Under the pieces are notes generated by a model. It searched no databases and was not told the DNA's origin. It saw nothing but the letters and a program-made list of their open reading frames with translations. Both the position numbers and the translations under genes were made by a program. Shown here piece by piece: positions 30,102-40,898 of a DNA stretch of 64,000 nt. Position 1 is the stretch's first letter, and every line of letters starts with the position of its first letter. The DNA is from Mercurialis annua (lineage: Eukaryota; Streptophyta; Magnoliopsida; Malpighiales; Euphorbiaceae), in contig NC_065575.1 of assembly GCF_937616625.2 (NCBI RefSeq), positions 32,859,001 through 32,923,000 on the forward strand. Reading direction: 5' to 3'.

Positions 30102-32319
30102 AAATCACCGAAGGGTCCTATCGTCATATCTGCTAGTGACCGGGAGGTTCGAGCGCAAGTTGTTTCTGTGACAGTTCGCCCAACGACCTGTATTGATGGT
30201 GAGGTAATGTCGATGTGGGCGATCATCGCCATCTCTCCCTCCTTCATCGGCATCCTCGTCTCCGTCGTCACCCTGCTGGTCCTCGGGAATGCCGGTACTC
30301 GTCGTGGCTGGTGGCGGGGTAACAAAGTCTTCTTGTTGGCGGAACATCATAGCCTCCATGCTATCTATGCCTGACCAACTACTACCGTATGCTAGAAAGT
30401 ATGTGGTCACATGTATATCTAGAAGTCCTTGTGTACCATGTGTAGGCCGATCTTACTGGACATGAAAAGGAGTCACCGTAGGCGGTACAAAAGCAGGCGG
30501 CAGTGGAACAAAAGGTGAAGAAGGTCCTGTGGCACTGGATATGTACATGATCCCTGAAAATAGTGATGTGCCGAATCCCCGTAAAATTGGCTAGATGAAG
30601 AAGGAGGACCCGATGAAAAGGGAGGCGGTGCAGAACTGGACCTCGCGTAATAGTAATGTCCCCTGAAAGGATGAAAAACCATTGGGGGAGGCATAGGATC
30701 GGTCGGACGCTGAGGTGGTGCAGGGGGATGACGCCGCTCTCGCCGTCGATGTCGCAGCGTAGTCGGATCTATCGGCGCGTCAGGTATGACTGGTAGTCGA
30801 TGCGGCGGTATAAAAGGCACCATAGGTGGCGATGTAACATCACGGCGGTCCTCTCTGGTGCCTCTCTGTGTGCTCGCTGCGAACCGCCGAAGCTCTGTGT
30901 TTACAGGAGCATCCCTACGTACACGCTCCACATACTCGGCCTGTAAATAAAGATATAATACATTAAGAAAAGTAAGACATTAACCCGCAATTCGAAATTG
31001 ATAAATTATTTCAAAAACATATAATTTAAGAAAATACCTGTGCTCCGAGTTCAGCGCCCTATCGTGTGATCCAGCGACGCGTGACATACCGAAACCAATC
31101 CATATACTCGAAATGGTAATGAGGTGGGTCCTCGAGGGGCTGTCCTGGAATTACATACTGGAGCCTGTTGTCCCACACACGAATGTAGCAAGCGTGTGTC
31201 TGGATCCAAGATGAGCTGCTCTTCAGGGTAAGGGTGTGTAGTGAATGGTCCTCAAGTGGGGCGTCTGGAATACCCTGTTGCAATCCGAACTGCTGCAGAA
31301 CTCTGTCTGCCTGGTGCCACTCCACAATATGAAAATAGATCAGTGGGACTGTGGCCCGCCAAAAAGCGCGCCCATCCAAACAATACTCTGGGAGAGTGTC
31401 CAACAAAGCCTCAGTGTACGGCTGCCAGATAAACTGCATGTATAAAATATAAGATAGTTAGTATTAAAACATTCTCACAATAAGCTATTTAAAATACGAG
31501 AAAAAAACCGAAACATAATTTCTTACATCTTCGTAGCCAGACGTGTCAAGCCAAGCACGGATGTCAGGCAGCGAGTGTCGGGCAGAATGGCTGGCTTTTC
31601 TCCGGCCTCCCCATCTGTTATTCAAAAACAACAACACATTAACAGTCAAATTTTATGAAATAGAATAAAATTAAACAATATTAAAAAACAGTAAAACACA
31701 CCTGTCGCCCAATGGTAGATGTGGTGAAATAGTGGGATCGGCTAGAGCGGGAGTAATAACTCTAAGTCGGTCCAATGCCCACAACTGCAGTATCCACAAC
31801 GCCCCGCCCATGTTGTGGCGATTCTGAGACCGCAACGAACATAAGCAAAGCTCGTGATATAAGTAAGTCAGTGTCGCCGATCCCAAGCTGTAGGTCCGAA
31901 CTGCCGCCAGGTCCTCTAAAATTGGAAGAATCCGCAACGAAGTCTTTCCACCAGCGAGGTCAGTGAAGCACAATCCTGTGATAGCGAGCAAGAGATACGC
32001 CCGTGTGTACCGATAGACAAGCTCGTCAGTGGCCTGGTCTGGTAAGCGACTAAAGTGGAGGAAACTCTGTAGGATCCAAGAAGTCCGGACTAAGGAATTT
32101 GCCCTGTGTTAACAGGATATGTGCTCACAGGAATCCCCAAAACCCTCTCTGCCAGTGCAGCCCAATCATGTACAATATCCCCTGTAACAACATGACTCTC
32201 TACTGGTAGTCCGGTATGAATGGTCACGTCACTCTCCGCCGGGTAAGTGAAAAGTGTGGGTCTCCGGCCTCCACCTCTCCACAAGGGCTGTGATCAGCTG
32301 CATGTCAACGTTGTAGTGA
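30102..32319 (-). pseudogene. Plant mobile domain (PMD) gene, left-arm copy
   Basis: Reading on the minus strand from the centre outward: a PMD N-terminal part (TYPAESDVTIHTGLP, VTGDIVHDWAALAERVL), a middle exon with AITGLCFTDLAGGKTSLR, a short exon with RWGGRRKASRSARHSLPD, an exon with FIWQPYTEALL and VPLIYFHIVEWHQADRVLQQFGLQQ (31059-31439), and a proline-rich tail (ERVRRDAPVNTELRRFAAS). GT-AG introns separate them, for example CGACAG|GTGTGT and TACATGCAG|TTTATC. PMD proteins are related to MAIN/MAIL factors and to transposon proteins; exact function unknown. A 17-bp deletion relative to the right arm near 32235 shifts the frame, and a TAG follows RRWITR. The 5' part of a normal PMD gene is missing at the centre. 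Confidence 0.8.
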
Positions 32320-32403
32320 CGCATAGCAAAACAGTATGCGTAATGCAAAACAGTATGCATATCTTGTGATGGCTATGTCATGAAAATCATAATACCCGGT
32401 TAT
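32320..32403. other. 84-bp spacer at the centre of the inverted duplication
   Basis: The arms meet as GTTGTAGTGAC and GTCACTACAAC. Between them is a unique AT-rich segment with a short direct repeat, AAAACAGTATGC (twice, near 32331 and 32347). Any promoter for the head-to-head genes would have to lie in or very near this spacer; no clear TATA box is seen. Confidence 0.75.
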
Positions 32404-34636
32404 GTCACTACAACATTGACATGCAGCTGATCACAGCCCTTGTGGAGAGGTGGAGGCCGGAGACCCACACTTTTCACTTACCCCGCGGAGAGTGCACGGT
32501 TACCCTAGAGGACGTGACCATTCATACCAGACTACCAGTGGACGGTCATGCTGTTACAGGGGGTATTGTACATGATTGGGCTGCAGTGGCAGAGAGGGTT
32601 TTGAGGATTCCTGCGAGCACATATCCTGTTAATAGGGCAAATTCCTCAGTCCGGACTTCTTGGATCCCAGAGTTTCTCCCACTTTAGTCGCTTACCAGAC
32701 CAGGCCACTGACGAGCTTGTCTATCGGTACACACGGGCGTATCTCTTGCTCGCTATCACAGGATTGTGCTTCACTGACCTCGCTGGTGGAAAGACTTCGT
32801 TGCGGATTCTTCCACTTTTAGAGGACCTGGCGGCAGTTCGGACCTACAGCTGGGGATCGGCGACACTGGCTTACTTATATCACGAGTTTTGCCTATGTTC
32901 ATTGCGGTCTCAGAATCGCGCAACATGTGCGGGGCGTTGTGGATACTGCAGTTGTGGGCATTGGACCGACTTAGAGTTATTGCTCCCGCACTAGCCGATC
33001 CCACTATTTCACCACATCTACCATTGGGCGACATGTGTGTTTTACTGTTGTTTAATATTTTTTAGTTTTATTCTATTTCATAAAATTTGACTTTTAATGT
33101 GTTGTTGTTTTTGAATAACAGATGGGGAGGCCGGAGAAAAGCCAGCCGTTCGGCCCGACACTCGCTGCCTGACATCCGTGCTTGGCTTGACACGTCTGGC
33201 TACGAAGATGTAAGAAATTATGTTTCAGTTTTTTTTCTCGTATGTTAAATAGCTTATTGTGAGAATGTTTTAATACTAACTATCTTATATTTTATACATG
33301 CAGTTTATCTGGCAGCCGTACACTGAGGCTTTGTTGGACACTCACTCGGAGTATTGTTTGGATGGGCGCGCTTTTTGGCGGGCCAAAGTCCCACTGATCT
33401 ATTTTCATATTGTGGAGTGGCACCAGGCAGACAGAGTTCTGCAGCAGTTCGGATTGCAACAGGGTATTCCAGACGCCCCACTTGAGGACCATTCACTACA
33501 CACCCTTACCCTGAAGAGCAGCTCATCTTGGATCCAGACACACGCTTACTACATTCATGTGTGGGACAACAGGCTCCAGTATGTAATTCCATGACAGCCC
33601 CTCGAGGACCCACCTCATTACCATTTCGAGTATATGGATTGGTTTCGGTATGTCACGCGTCGATGGATCAAACGATAGGGCGCTAAGCTCGGAGCACAGG
33701 TATTTTCTTAAATTATATGTTTTTGAAATAGTTTATCAATTTCGAATTGCGGGTTAATGTCTTACTTTTCTTAATGTATTATATCTTTATTTACAGGCCG
33801 ATTATGTGGAGCGTGTACGTAGGGATGCTCCTGTTGACACAGAGCTTCGGCGGTTCGCAGCGAGCACACAGAGAGGCACCAGAGAGGACCGCCGTGATGT
33901 TACATCGCCACCTATGGTGCCTTCTATACCGCCGCATCGACTACCAGTCATACCTGACGCGCCGATAGATCCGACTACGCTGCGACATCGACAGCGAGAG
34001 CGGCGTCATCCCCCTGCACCACCTCAGTGTCCGACCGATCCTATGCCTCCCCCAATGGTTTTTCATCCTTTCAGGGGACATTACTATTACGCGGGGTCCA
34101 GTTCTGCACCGCCTCCCTTTTCATCGGGTCCTCCTTCTTCATCTAGCCAGTTTTACGGGGATTCGGCACATCACTATTTTCAGGGATCATGTTCATATCC
34201 AGTGCCACCAGGACCTTCTTCACCTTTTGTTCCACCGCCGCCTGCTTTTGTACCGCCTACGGTGACTCCTTTTCATGTCCAGTAAGATCAGCCTACACAT
34301 GGTACACAGGGACTTCTAGATATACCTGGGACCACAGACTTTCTAGCATACGGTAGTAGTTGGTCAGGCATAGACAGCATGGAGGCTATGATGTTCCGCC
34401 AACAAGAAGACTTTATTACCCCGCCACCAGCCACGACGAGTACCGGCATTCCCGAGGACTAGCAGGGTGACGACGGGGACGAGGACGCCGATAAAGGAGG
34501 GAGAGATGGCGATGATTGCCCACATCGACATTACCTCACCATCAATACAGGCCGTTGGGCGAACCGCCACAGAAACAACTTGCGCTCGAACCTCCCGCTC
34601 ACTTGCAGATATGACGATAGGACCCCTCGGTGATTT
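32404..34636 (+). pseudogene. Plant mobile domain (PMD) gene, right-arm copy
   Basis: The plus-strand copy retains LITALVERWRPETHTFHLP and GECTVTLEDVTIHTRLPVDG, the PMD signature, from 32421. Likely exons are 32404-33034, 33122-33209, 33304-33699 and 33797 to about 34470, with GT-AG introns of about 87, 94 and 97 bp. Exon 3 reads FIWQPYTEALLDTHSEYC and later VPLIYFHIVEWHQADRVLQQ. Exon 4 is proline-rich and ends near FRQQEDFITPPPATTSTGIP. Defects: a frameshift near 32680, a TGA near 33592 where the left copy has a glycine codon, and the same TAG after RRWI(T/K)R as the left copy. The shared TAG predates the duplication or was copied by gene conversion. Confidence 0.82.
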
Positions 34637-35014
34637 TATTTGTAATTTGAACATTATTATCTGATGTAATAATATATTTTTAATTTGTAATATTTTGTTT
34701 ATTAAATATGTTCGTTTTATGAAGTATAGATTATATTTACATACTTGTTAATATATTTATCTTGTAATATTTCATATATTTATTTATTTAGAATGTTAAA
34801 AAATTTAACTAATTCAAAAGTTTTTAATTTAAAAAATTCAACAATTAAAATGTAAAATTTTTTATACCATAAATTTTTTTATCTATAAATAAATAAAAAC
34901 ATTAATTTTGGTTTTTTAAAATGATTGAAAAAAATTTGTCCCAATCATTTAAAAAAACATCAAATGATCGATCCAATCATTTAAAAAAATCAAATGATTG
35001 GGAGAATTTTCTCC

Positions 35015-35226
35015 CAATCAGTGAAGCCAGGGAACATAAAGCAACTCGCAGAATTCTTCTGCAAATTACTTTGTACATACATAGGACAAATTAACTCGCG
35101 GAAGACTTCTGCGAGTTGCTTTATCCATGTGGCTCCTTACTGACTGGCCAGCGAGGAGCCATGTAGGACAACCCGCGGAAGTGTTCTGCGAATTACACAA
35201 TTCGCGGAAGAGTTCCGCGAGTTGCA
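35015..35226. repeat. Palindrome block at the right outer end of the inverted duplication
   Basis: The block mirrors 29400-29710 with partial decay: AACTCGCAGAATTCTTCTGC near 35043, AACTCGCGGAAGACTTCTGCG near 35092, ACCCGCGGAAGTGTTCTGCG near 35170 and TTCGCGGAAGAGTTCCGCG near 35201. One copy of the ATGTGGCTCCTTACTGACTGG phrase is kept instead of two, so the arms differ in copy number here. Confidence 0.8.
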
Positions 35227-35308
35227 AGACACAAAATAAAAATTTCATGATTTTAGGGGTTAAAATGAGAAATAATTAACAAAAAGAAGACATAAATGTC
35301 ATTATCCC

Positions 35309-36289
35309 GATTTTATAAAGTGACAATTAATTGAAGCATTTTTTTTTACAAATTGACAATTAAAATATTAAAAATATTATATTTAATATACAATTTTTAT
35401 TAACATTTAAATATTTAAATTATGATTTACTAGATAAGGTTTTTAATAATATAACAACATTTTTACAAAATAAAAATTAAAATAAATTTATATTTTAAAT
35501 AATATTATAATTTTAAAAATATCAATTTTAATACACAATTTTTACATTTATATTTTCCAAAATCAATTATACTAAATTTATCAAATAATCAAAAAGGTCA
35601 TTTTCATTTTTTAAAATTTCTCATATTCATTTTTTTACAAAGCTACGATTATAAAAAAATTATATTTTCTCTAATAATATTAAAATTTTAAAAATATCTA
35701 TTTTTATATTTAATTTTTTAATATTTCAAATCTATTTATATAATATGAAACACTATTTTTTTAATATTTTCACTAATTGGGACCTAATTTAAAATTTTTT
35801 CTAAATTTCACAAAAATAACCAATTTTCGATTTTCAAATTTTAATATACTCTAGTTTACATTTCTCTAAGATTTATACATTAATCTAATTTAATTTAAAC
35901 ATTAATCTAATTTATTTTATACTACATATTTTCAAAAATCTCACTAAATCTATCTATATTTATTCATCTAACTATATTTCAAACAATATTTAAATCTAAC
36001 TACATTTAATAATTAAAAATAACATGCTTATAAATTTTGAAAACTCACCTGATGTAGTCCTCGTTTAAATTTCGCCAAAAAAAAAATATTCCGCCACAAA
36101 AACCGACTCCGCAAAATTTTCTCCATAAAAATTAATTTCCACCGAATATTTAGTGCTGAGTGAAACCGATTATTTAATTTTTCAAAATAAACACTCCATA
36201 ATTAAAATTCCAACACTCCATTTCTCAACACTCCATTTTCTCTCTAACTCCCCATCTCTCTGAAAATACATTTTCTGCTCTTATATAGA
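35309..36289. other. AT-rich spacer
   Basis: Mostly A/T with TTTTAAATAT-like runs. No gene, repeat edge or structural RNA is supported. Confidence 0.6.
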
Positions 36290-36490
36290 GATTGTGGCTC
36301 GCGGAACCACAACTACTCGGTCAAGGGAATTTATTCCCGGTCAGAGGGAATAAATTCCCTCTGTGACACGCGGAAGTCTTCCGCGAGTCACCGACAGTCA
36401 AAGCTGTCCAGGTCGAGCCACGTCGGTAGACCGCTGAAAACTTCCGCGGTTTACCCCAAGTCGCGGAAATCTTCCGCGGTCTGGATGGTA
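36290..36490. repeat. Third palindrome block, upstream of EXO84A
   Basis: Outside the inverted duplication, the same kind of dyad appears: ACGCGGAAGTCTTCCGCGAG at about 36368-36387, CCGCTGAAAACTTCCGCGG near 36431, and TCGCGGAAATCTTCCGCGGT near 36463-36482. A stem with perfect 15-bp arms and a 7-nt loop lies at 36324-36360 (AGGGAATTTATTCCC / GGGAATAAATTCCCT). It is probably the end of a related but separate element copy. It ends about 330 bp before the EXO84A start codon. Confidence 0.8.
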
Positions 36491-36701
36491 CAAATTCAGA
36501 AAATATACTAATCATGTGCTAATTTGAGAAATTCTTCTAATTTTAGACACAAACATGTCATTAACCCACAAAAATGATATATTGATAAAGGTTTAAACAA
36601 AATTGTTGATTAGAAGTAGTTTGTGAGATCCACAGTTATTGGACAGTTTGACGCTTGCCATAAAACTGAAACGAAGAAAGGGCGTGATTCATGGTCATGA
36701 A

Positions 36702-36710
36702 AATTATATA
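36702..36710 (+). promoter_or_regulatory. Possible TATA box of EXO84A
   Basis: ATTATATAA lies about 107 bp before the ATG at 36817. It is the best match in an AT-rich region, so chance is possible. Confidence 0.35.
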
Positions 36711-36816
36711 ACACATTAATTTTTTTTGCTACATTTTACGAATTCTCAACATTTATATCCTCAGTAGAATTCTCAAAAATTATAATTGAAACAATTACAA
36801 AGAAAAATAATTAAGA

Positions 36817-39800
36817 ATGAGTATAGGAGATTCAGCAGAATTAGAAGGAAACCTGACGTTAAATGACAGGTTAAAGGTTTTCAAAGGCTCTACGTTTAAT
36901 CCTGAAACTTATGTTATCTCCAAATGCCATACCATAAACGAGAAGGTTTCATTTAATGATTATGTCATTTTTATTTTTAATGTGATTAATGTTTGATTAA
37001 TCAAAGTTTAATCCTAATTTGCTTCTGTTGAAATTAGGAAATAAGGCATTTGTGTTCATATCTTGTGGAGCTGAAGAAAGCATCTGCAGAAGAAATGCGT
37101 AGGAGTGTTTACGCTAATTATGGTGCTTTTATTCGGTGAGCTAATTAGCATTCTAACTCTAATTCTAATTTCTATTTGCTTGTTTTGTTTATTTGCAATT
37201 CTTATATAGAAGATGAGTAGGCTAGCGCGGTGGACATCCCGGGGTTTGACACATTCGACTCGGAGAGTGAGTCTTGTCACAAAAAAAAGAGTAGTTTACA
37301 ACCATGAAAGCATACATTTTTCTTTAAATAAACAAAAATATACATGATTATTACTTGCAACCGTAGTACGGAAACGAAAATGCTGAAACGGAAAACAAAC
37401 AAACAATAATATTTTTAAAGGATAAGTTATAGATATATAGTTTTGGAGTCTAAGAAGAATTTTCGGAAACGGAAATGAAACGCGAAATAGTTTTAGACTC
37501 TGCATTATTGGTTTTGATTTGTAGGACATCAAAAGAGATTTTAGCTTTGGAAGGACATCTGCTTTCCATGAGGAATCTGCTACAAACTCAGGCAGCTCTA
37601 GTTCATCATTTAGGAGAACGAGTTCGGATAGAATCGTTGTGGGCGAATTCTGAAGACTCACTTGCAGAAGAGCTAGCTAACTTTGAGAACAGGCAATTTT
37701 CAAAAACAGAAGAAGATTGGTTAACAGAATTTTTAGAAACTCTTGATGTGTTATTAGCTGAAAAAAGAGTGGATGAAGCTATGGTAGCCCTTGATAAGGG
37801 AGAAAGTTTAGCCCTTGATAAGAAGCACAGATTGAGCCCAACTGCACTCCTTACATTTCAGACTGCAATTAAACAACAAAGACAAAAATTAGCTGATCAG
37901 CTTGCAGAAACCATTAGCCAACCTTGTACGAGAGGAGTAGAGCTTCGGTCATCTGTTTTAGCTTTGAAGAAACTCGGAGATGGCCCTCGCGCCCATACAT
38001 TGCTGCTCCATTCTCATACGCAGAAGTTACAGTCTGGGAGGAAGATTCTATGCTCGTCCAATGCAACGGTATATACTGCTGCTATGTCACAGCTTGTGTT
38101 CTCTACTATAGCGCAAGCTGCGAGTGATTCCTTGTCAGTTTTCGGAGAGGAGCCTGCATATTCATCGGAGCTTGTAACTTGGGCTATAAAACAGACTGAG
38201 ATTTTCATTGCGCTTCTTAAAAGGCATGTTTTAGCTTCATCAGCAGTTTCATGGGGGCTAAAAGTTGCTGCTGAGTGCATTCACATATGTTTGGGTCATT
38301 GTTCTTTGCTAGAATCTCGCGGATTGGCGCTTTCTCCTGTTTTATTGAGACTTTTTAGGTCTAGTGTTGAGCAGGCATTAAGTGCCAACTTAAAAAGAAT
38401 TGAACAGACTAGTGCAGCATTAGCTGCTGCAGATGACTGGTTACTTACTTATCCACCTGTCGGCGGCCGTCTTCTATCTTCTTCTTCATCTCTTCATAGT
38501 GTTGCAGCATCACAACCAAAGCTTTCCAGCAGTGCAAACAGATTTAATACCATGGTTCAGGTGACTAAACGCACATTTTACTTGACTTGTTTCTCTTAAA
38601 ATGTTATTGCATGGAAACTTTTCGAGTTCTAAGTATGAGCACTTTGTTTTCATTTCCGGAAATGCTTCTGAAGCTATGAAACTCTAAATTCATAACTTAA
38701 AAGAATATGATTCTGATCCGTGCTATATTAGTTGTATGTATTGTTGGTTGTTGAATTCAGGAATTTCTGGAAGATGTAGTGCCGCTCGAGATCCTGCAGC
38801 TGGATGGTCCTGCAATGGAAGGTGTTTTACAAGTGTTCACAGGCTACGTAAACTTGTTGATACGCGCATTACCATGTTCGGTGGACAATGAAGACAACTT
38901 GGAAGCTTGTGGAAGTAAAATTGTGAGAATGGCAGAGACTGAGAGCCAACAAATAGCATTGCTAGCAAATGCATCATTGTTAGCAGATGAATTGCTCCCT
39001 CGGGCTGCCATGAAGCTTTTGCCGATGCCTAATAGAGCAGATGAAGTGCCAAGACGAGCTTCAGAGAGTCAATCTCGGCTCCCAGATCTTAGAGAATGGA
39101 AGAAGAAACTTCAACGATCAGTTGATCGATTACGGGATAGCTTTTGCAGACAGCACGCTCTTGATCTCATATTCATGGAAGATGGTGAAATCCGTCTGCA
39201 TGCAAATATATACTTAAGCATGGATGATGAGGCAGAGGAGCCAGAATGGTTCCCATCCGCAATCGCTCAGGTACTTTTTTCTCTTGGAGTTGGTTCCTAA
39301 TAAGCTAGCATTCATCAAATGTTGATCAACTTGATTTCCATGCAGGAACTCTTCATAAAATTGACTCGAGTGGCGAGCTTAGCGACTGACATGTTTGTAG
39401 GCAGAGAAAGGTTTGCAACAATTCTATTAATGAGACTCATAGAGACCGTGATCCTCTGGCTTTCGGATGATCAAACTTTCTGGGAAGAAGTCGAGGGCGA
39501 AAAACCATTAGGTCCTCTTGGCCTCCAACAGGTAGAAACACTTGTTCGATACTCTATATTTATAACTTATTCTCGTAAAAAATGTCATTTCCGTGCGACA
39601 TAGATATCTTTTCGTATTTACTTGAATTGATAAATTGGTGGTGCAGTTTTACTTGGATATGCAATTTGTGTTGCTGTTTGCATCGCAAGGGCGATATTTA
39701 TCAAGGAACTTACATCAAGTAATAAAGAACATAATAGCAAGAGCGATCGATGTGGTAGCCGTGACCGGAGTGGATCCTAACAGTGTGCTGCCGGAGGATG

Positions 39801-39925
39801 AATGGTTTGCAGAAGTGGCTCAAATAGCTATCAAAATGTTGACCGGAAAAGCCAACTTTGGAAATATAGACAGAGATGTTAGCAGCCCAACTGCGGCTTC
39901 AGTGTTATCACATGGAAGTAATTAG
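36817..39925 (+). CDS. EXO84A: EXO84A, exocyst complex subunit
   Basis: Six exons join in frame: 36817-36945, 37038-37135, 37525-38560, 38761-39270, 39346-39531 and 39647-39925, predicted 745 aa, close to the usual EXO84A length. All introns are GT-AG. The N-terminal part (about residues 44-110) has the heptad-rich EXO84 region with MRRSVYANYGAFIRTSKEIL. The Exo84 C-terminal-type domain begins near residue 140 (DWLTEFLETLDVLLAEKRVD), with LADQLAETISQP and SQLVFSTIAQAASDS after it. The C-terminal part has FCRQHALDLIF, DMFVGRERFATILLMRL and QGRYLSRNLHQVIKNIIARA. As known for the family, it is one of eight subunits that tether secretory vesicles to the plasma membrane. The wording of these blocks fits the EXO84A paralogue better than EXO84B or EXO84C. 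No defects are seen. Confidence 0.92.
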
Positions 39926-40898
39926 AGATTTGTTTGAGTTGTATACACTCCATCAGAATATGATGTGTTTTCTTAGCTAGCTTCCTCATCAGGATTGTTG
40001 TATATTCCAAGAGTTATTATAGTGAGATTCTAGAGAAAAATAAAACTAAGAAGTCAAAGATATTATTACTTTTTTGTTTTAAATTAAGAAATAAGCTTTT
40101 TACATTTATTTTTTTATATTTAATTAAACTTAAATTAGCTCACACAAAATCGAAGACTGGTCAGAATATCTCATAGCACACTATTGGCATTTATTTTTAT
40201 AAAAAGTAGTAGAATATCGTGTGATTATAAAGTTTCATGATAATGTTATTGCAGTCAAGTTTATTTTCTCTTTTGACGATGATCTATAAATTACTTTGCT
40301 TTCTTGTTATTGTCAGAATAACTATGTTGTATAAGCTCAAGTGTTAATAATTGTTTTTGAGATATAGGAGCAAACTATTATCTTCGATTAGTTGATAATG
40401 ATGTTAAAAAGATATGAAGATTGAGAAGCAAACAACAATAATTTATAACAGATAACTTACTCATTCTTTTTCTTTCGCAATCATTAAATACAAATATTGA
40501 AAAGTTAAAGAAATTTGGCCTTACATGGACATTGATCAAGCATGGTTGATATAAATAACATTTGCATATGTAAAGAATTTAGTTTTTGCTACTACAATTA
40601 ATTGGAATATCAGTAGGACATATTTTTCAAAAGTCGATTTATTTTTCAAATAATGATAGTTCAAATATAGTTAATTATTCTTTTAGCTGTAGTTTGTCTA
40701 TGTTCTAGTATTTAAAACCAAGAATATATTATCAATACGATCAAACAATTAACATGATTGTGTTAGCTCTTTGTTAATTTGGTTATATGAGATGACATAT
40801 AATTGATACAATTTTCTCTAAATTTTAACAAAAAAAATACAAAAAAAATTCTTCAAAAAAATTAGCTTTTATAAAATATAGATATAAGTATTACATGA
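39926..40898. other. Intergenic region between convergent genes
   Basis: It holds the 3' UTR of EXO84A and, on the other strand, of the DUF1336 gene. AATAAA-like signals occur (AAAAATAAAAC near 40036). AT-rich, with no other gene. Confidence 0.7.

Larger units (their letters stand above)
29315..35308. mobile_element. Large inverted duplication carrying two plant-mobile-domain genes
   Basis: The left arm, about 29315-32319, is repeated in reverse complement at about 32404-35308, with an 84-bp spacer between. Outer ends share GATAATGACATTTATGTCTTC. The arms match along their whole length by eye with scattered substitutions and small indels, including introns and 3' non-coding parts. Each arm holds a decayed plant mobile domain (PMD) gene reading outward, and palindrome blocks near the outer ends. 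PMD genes are known passengers of plant MULEs and gypsy elements, so this is probably a MULE derivative with extreme TIRs. No transposase or matching target duplication was seen. Confidence 0.85.

Noticed and set aside
37475..37524. Upstream ATG giving a longer start for EXO84A exon 3
   Set aside because: A clean acceptor at 37524/37525 joins exon 2 in frame and gives the conserved FIRTSKEI sequence; the upstream codons are intronic.
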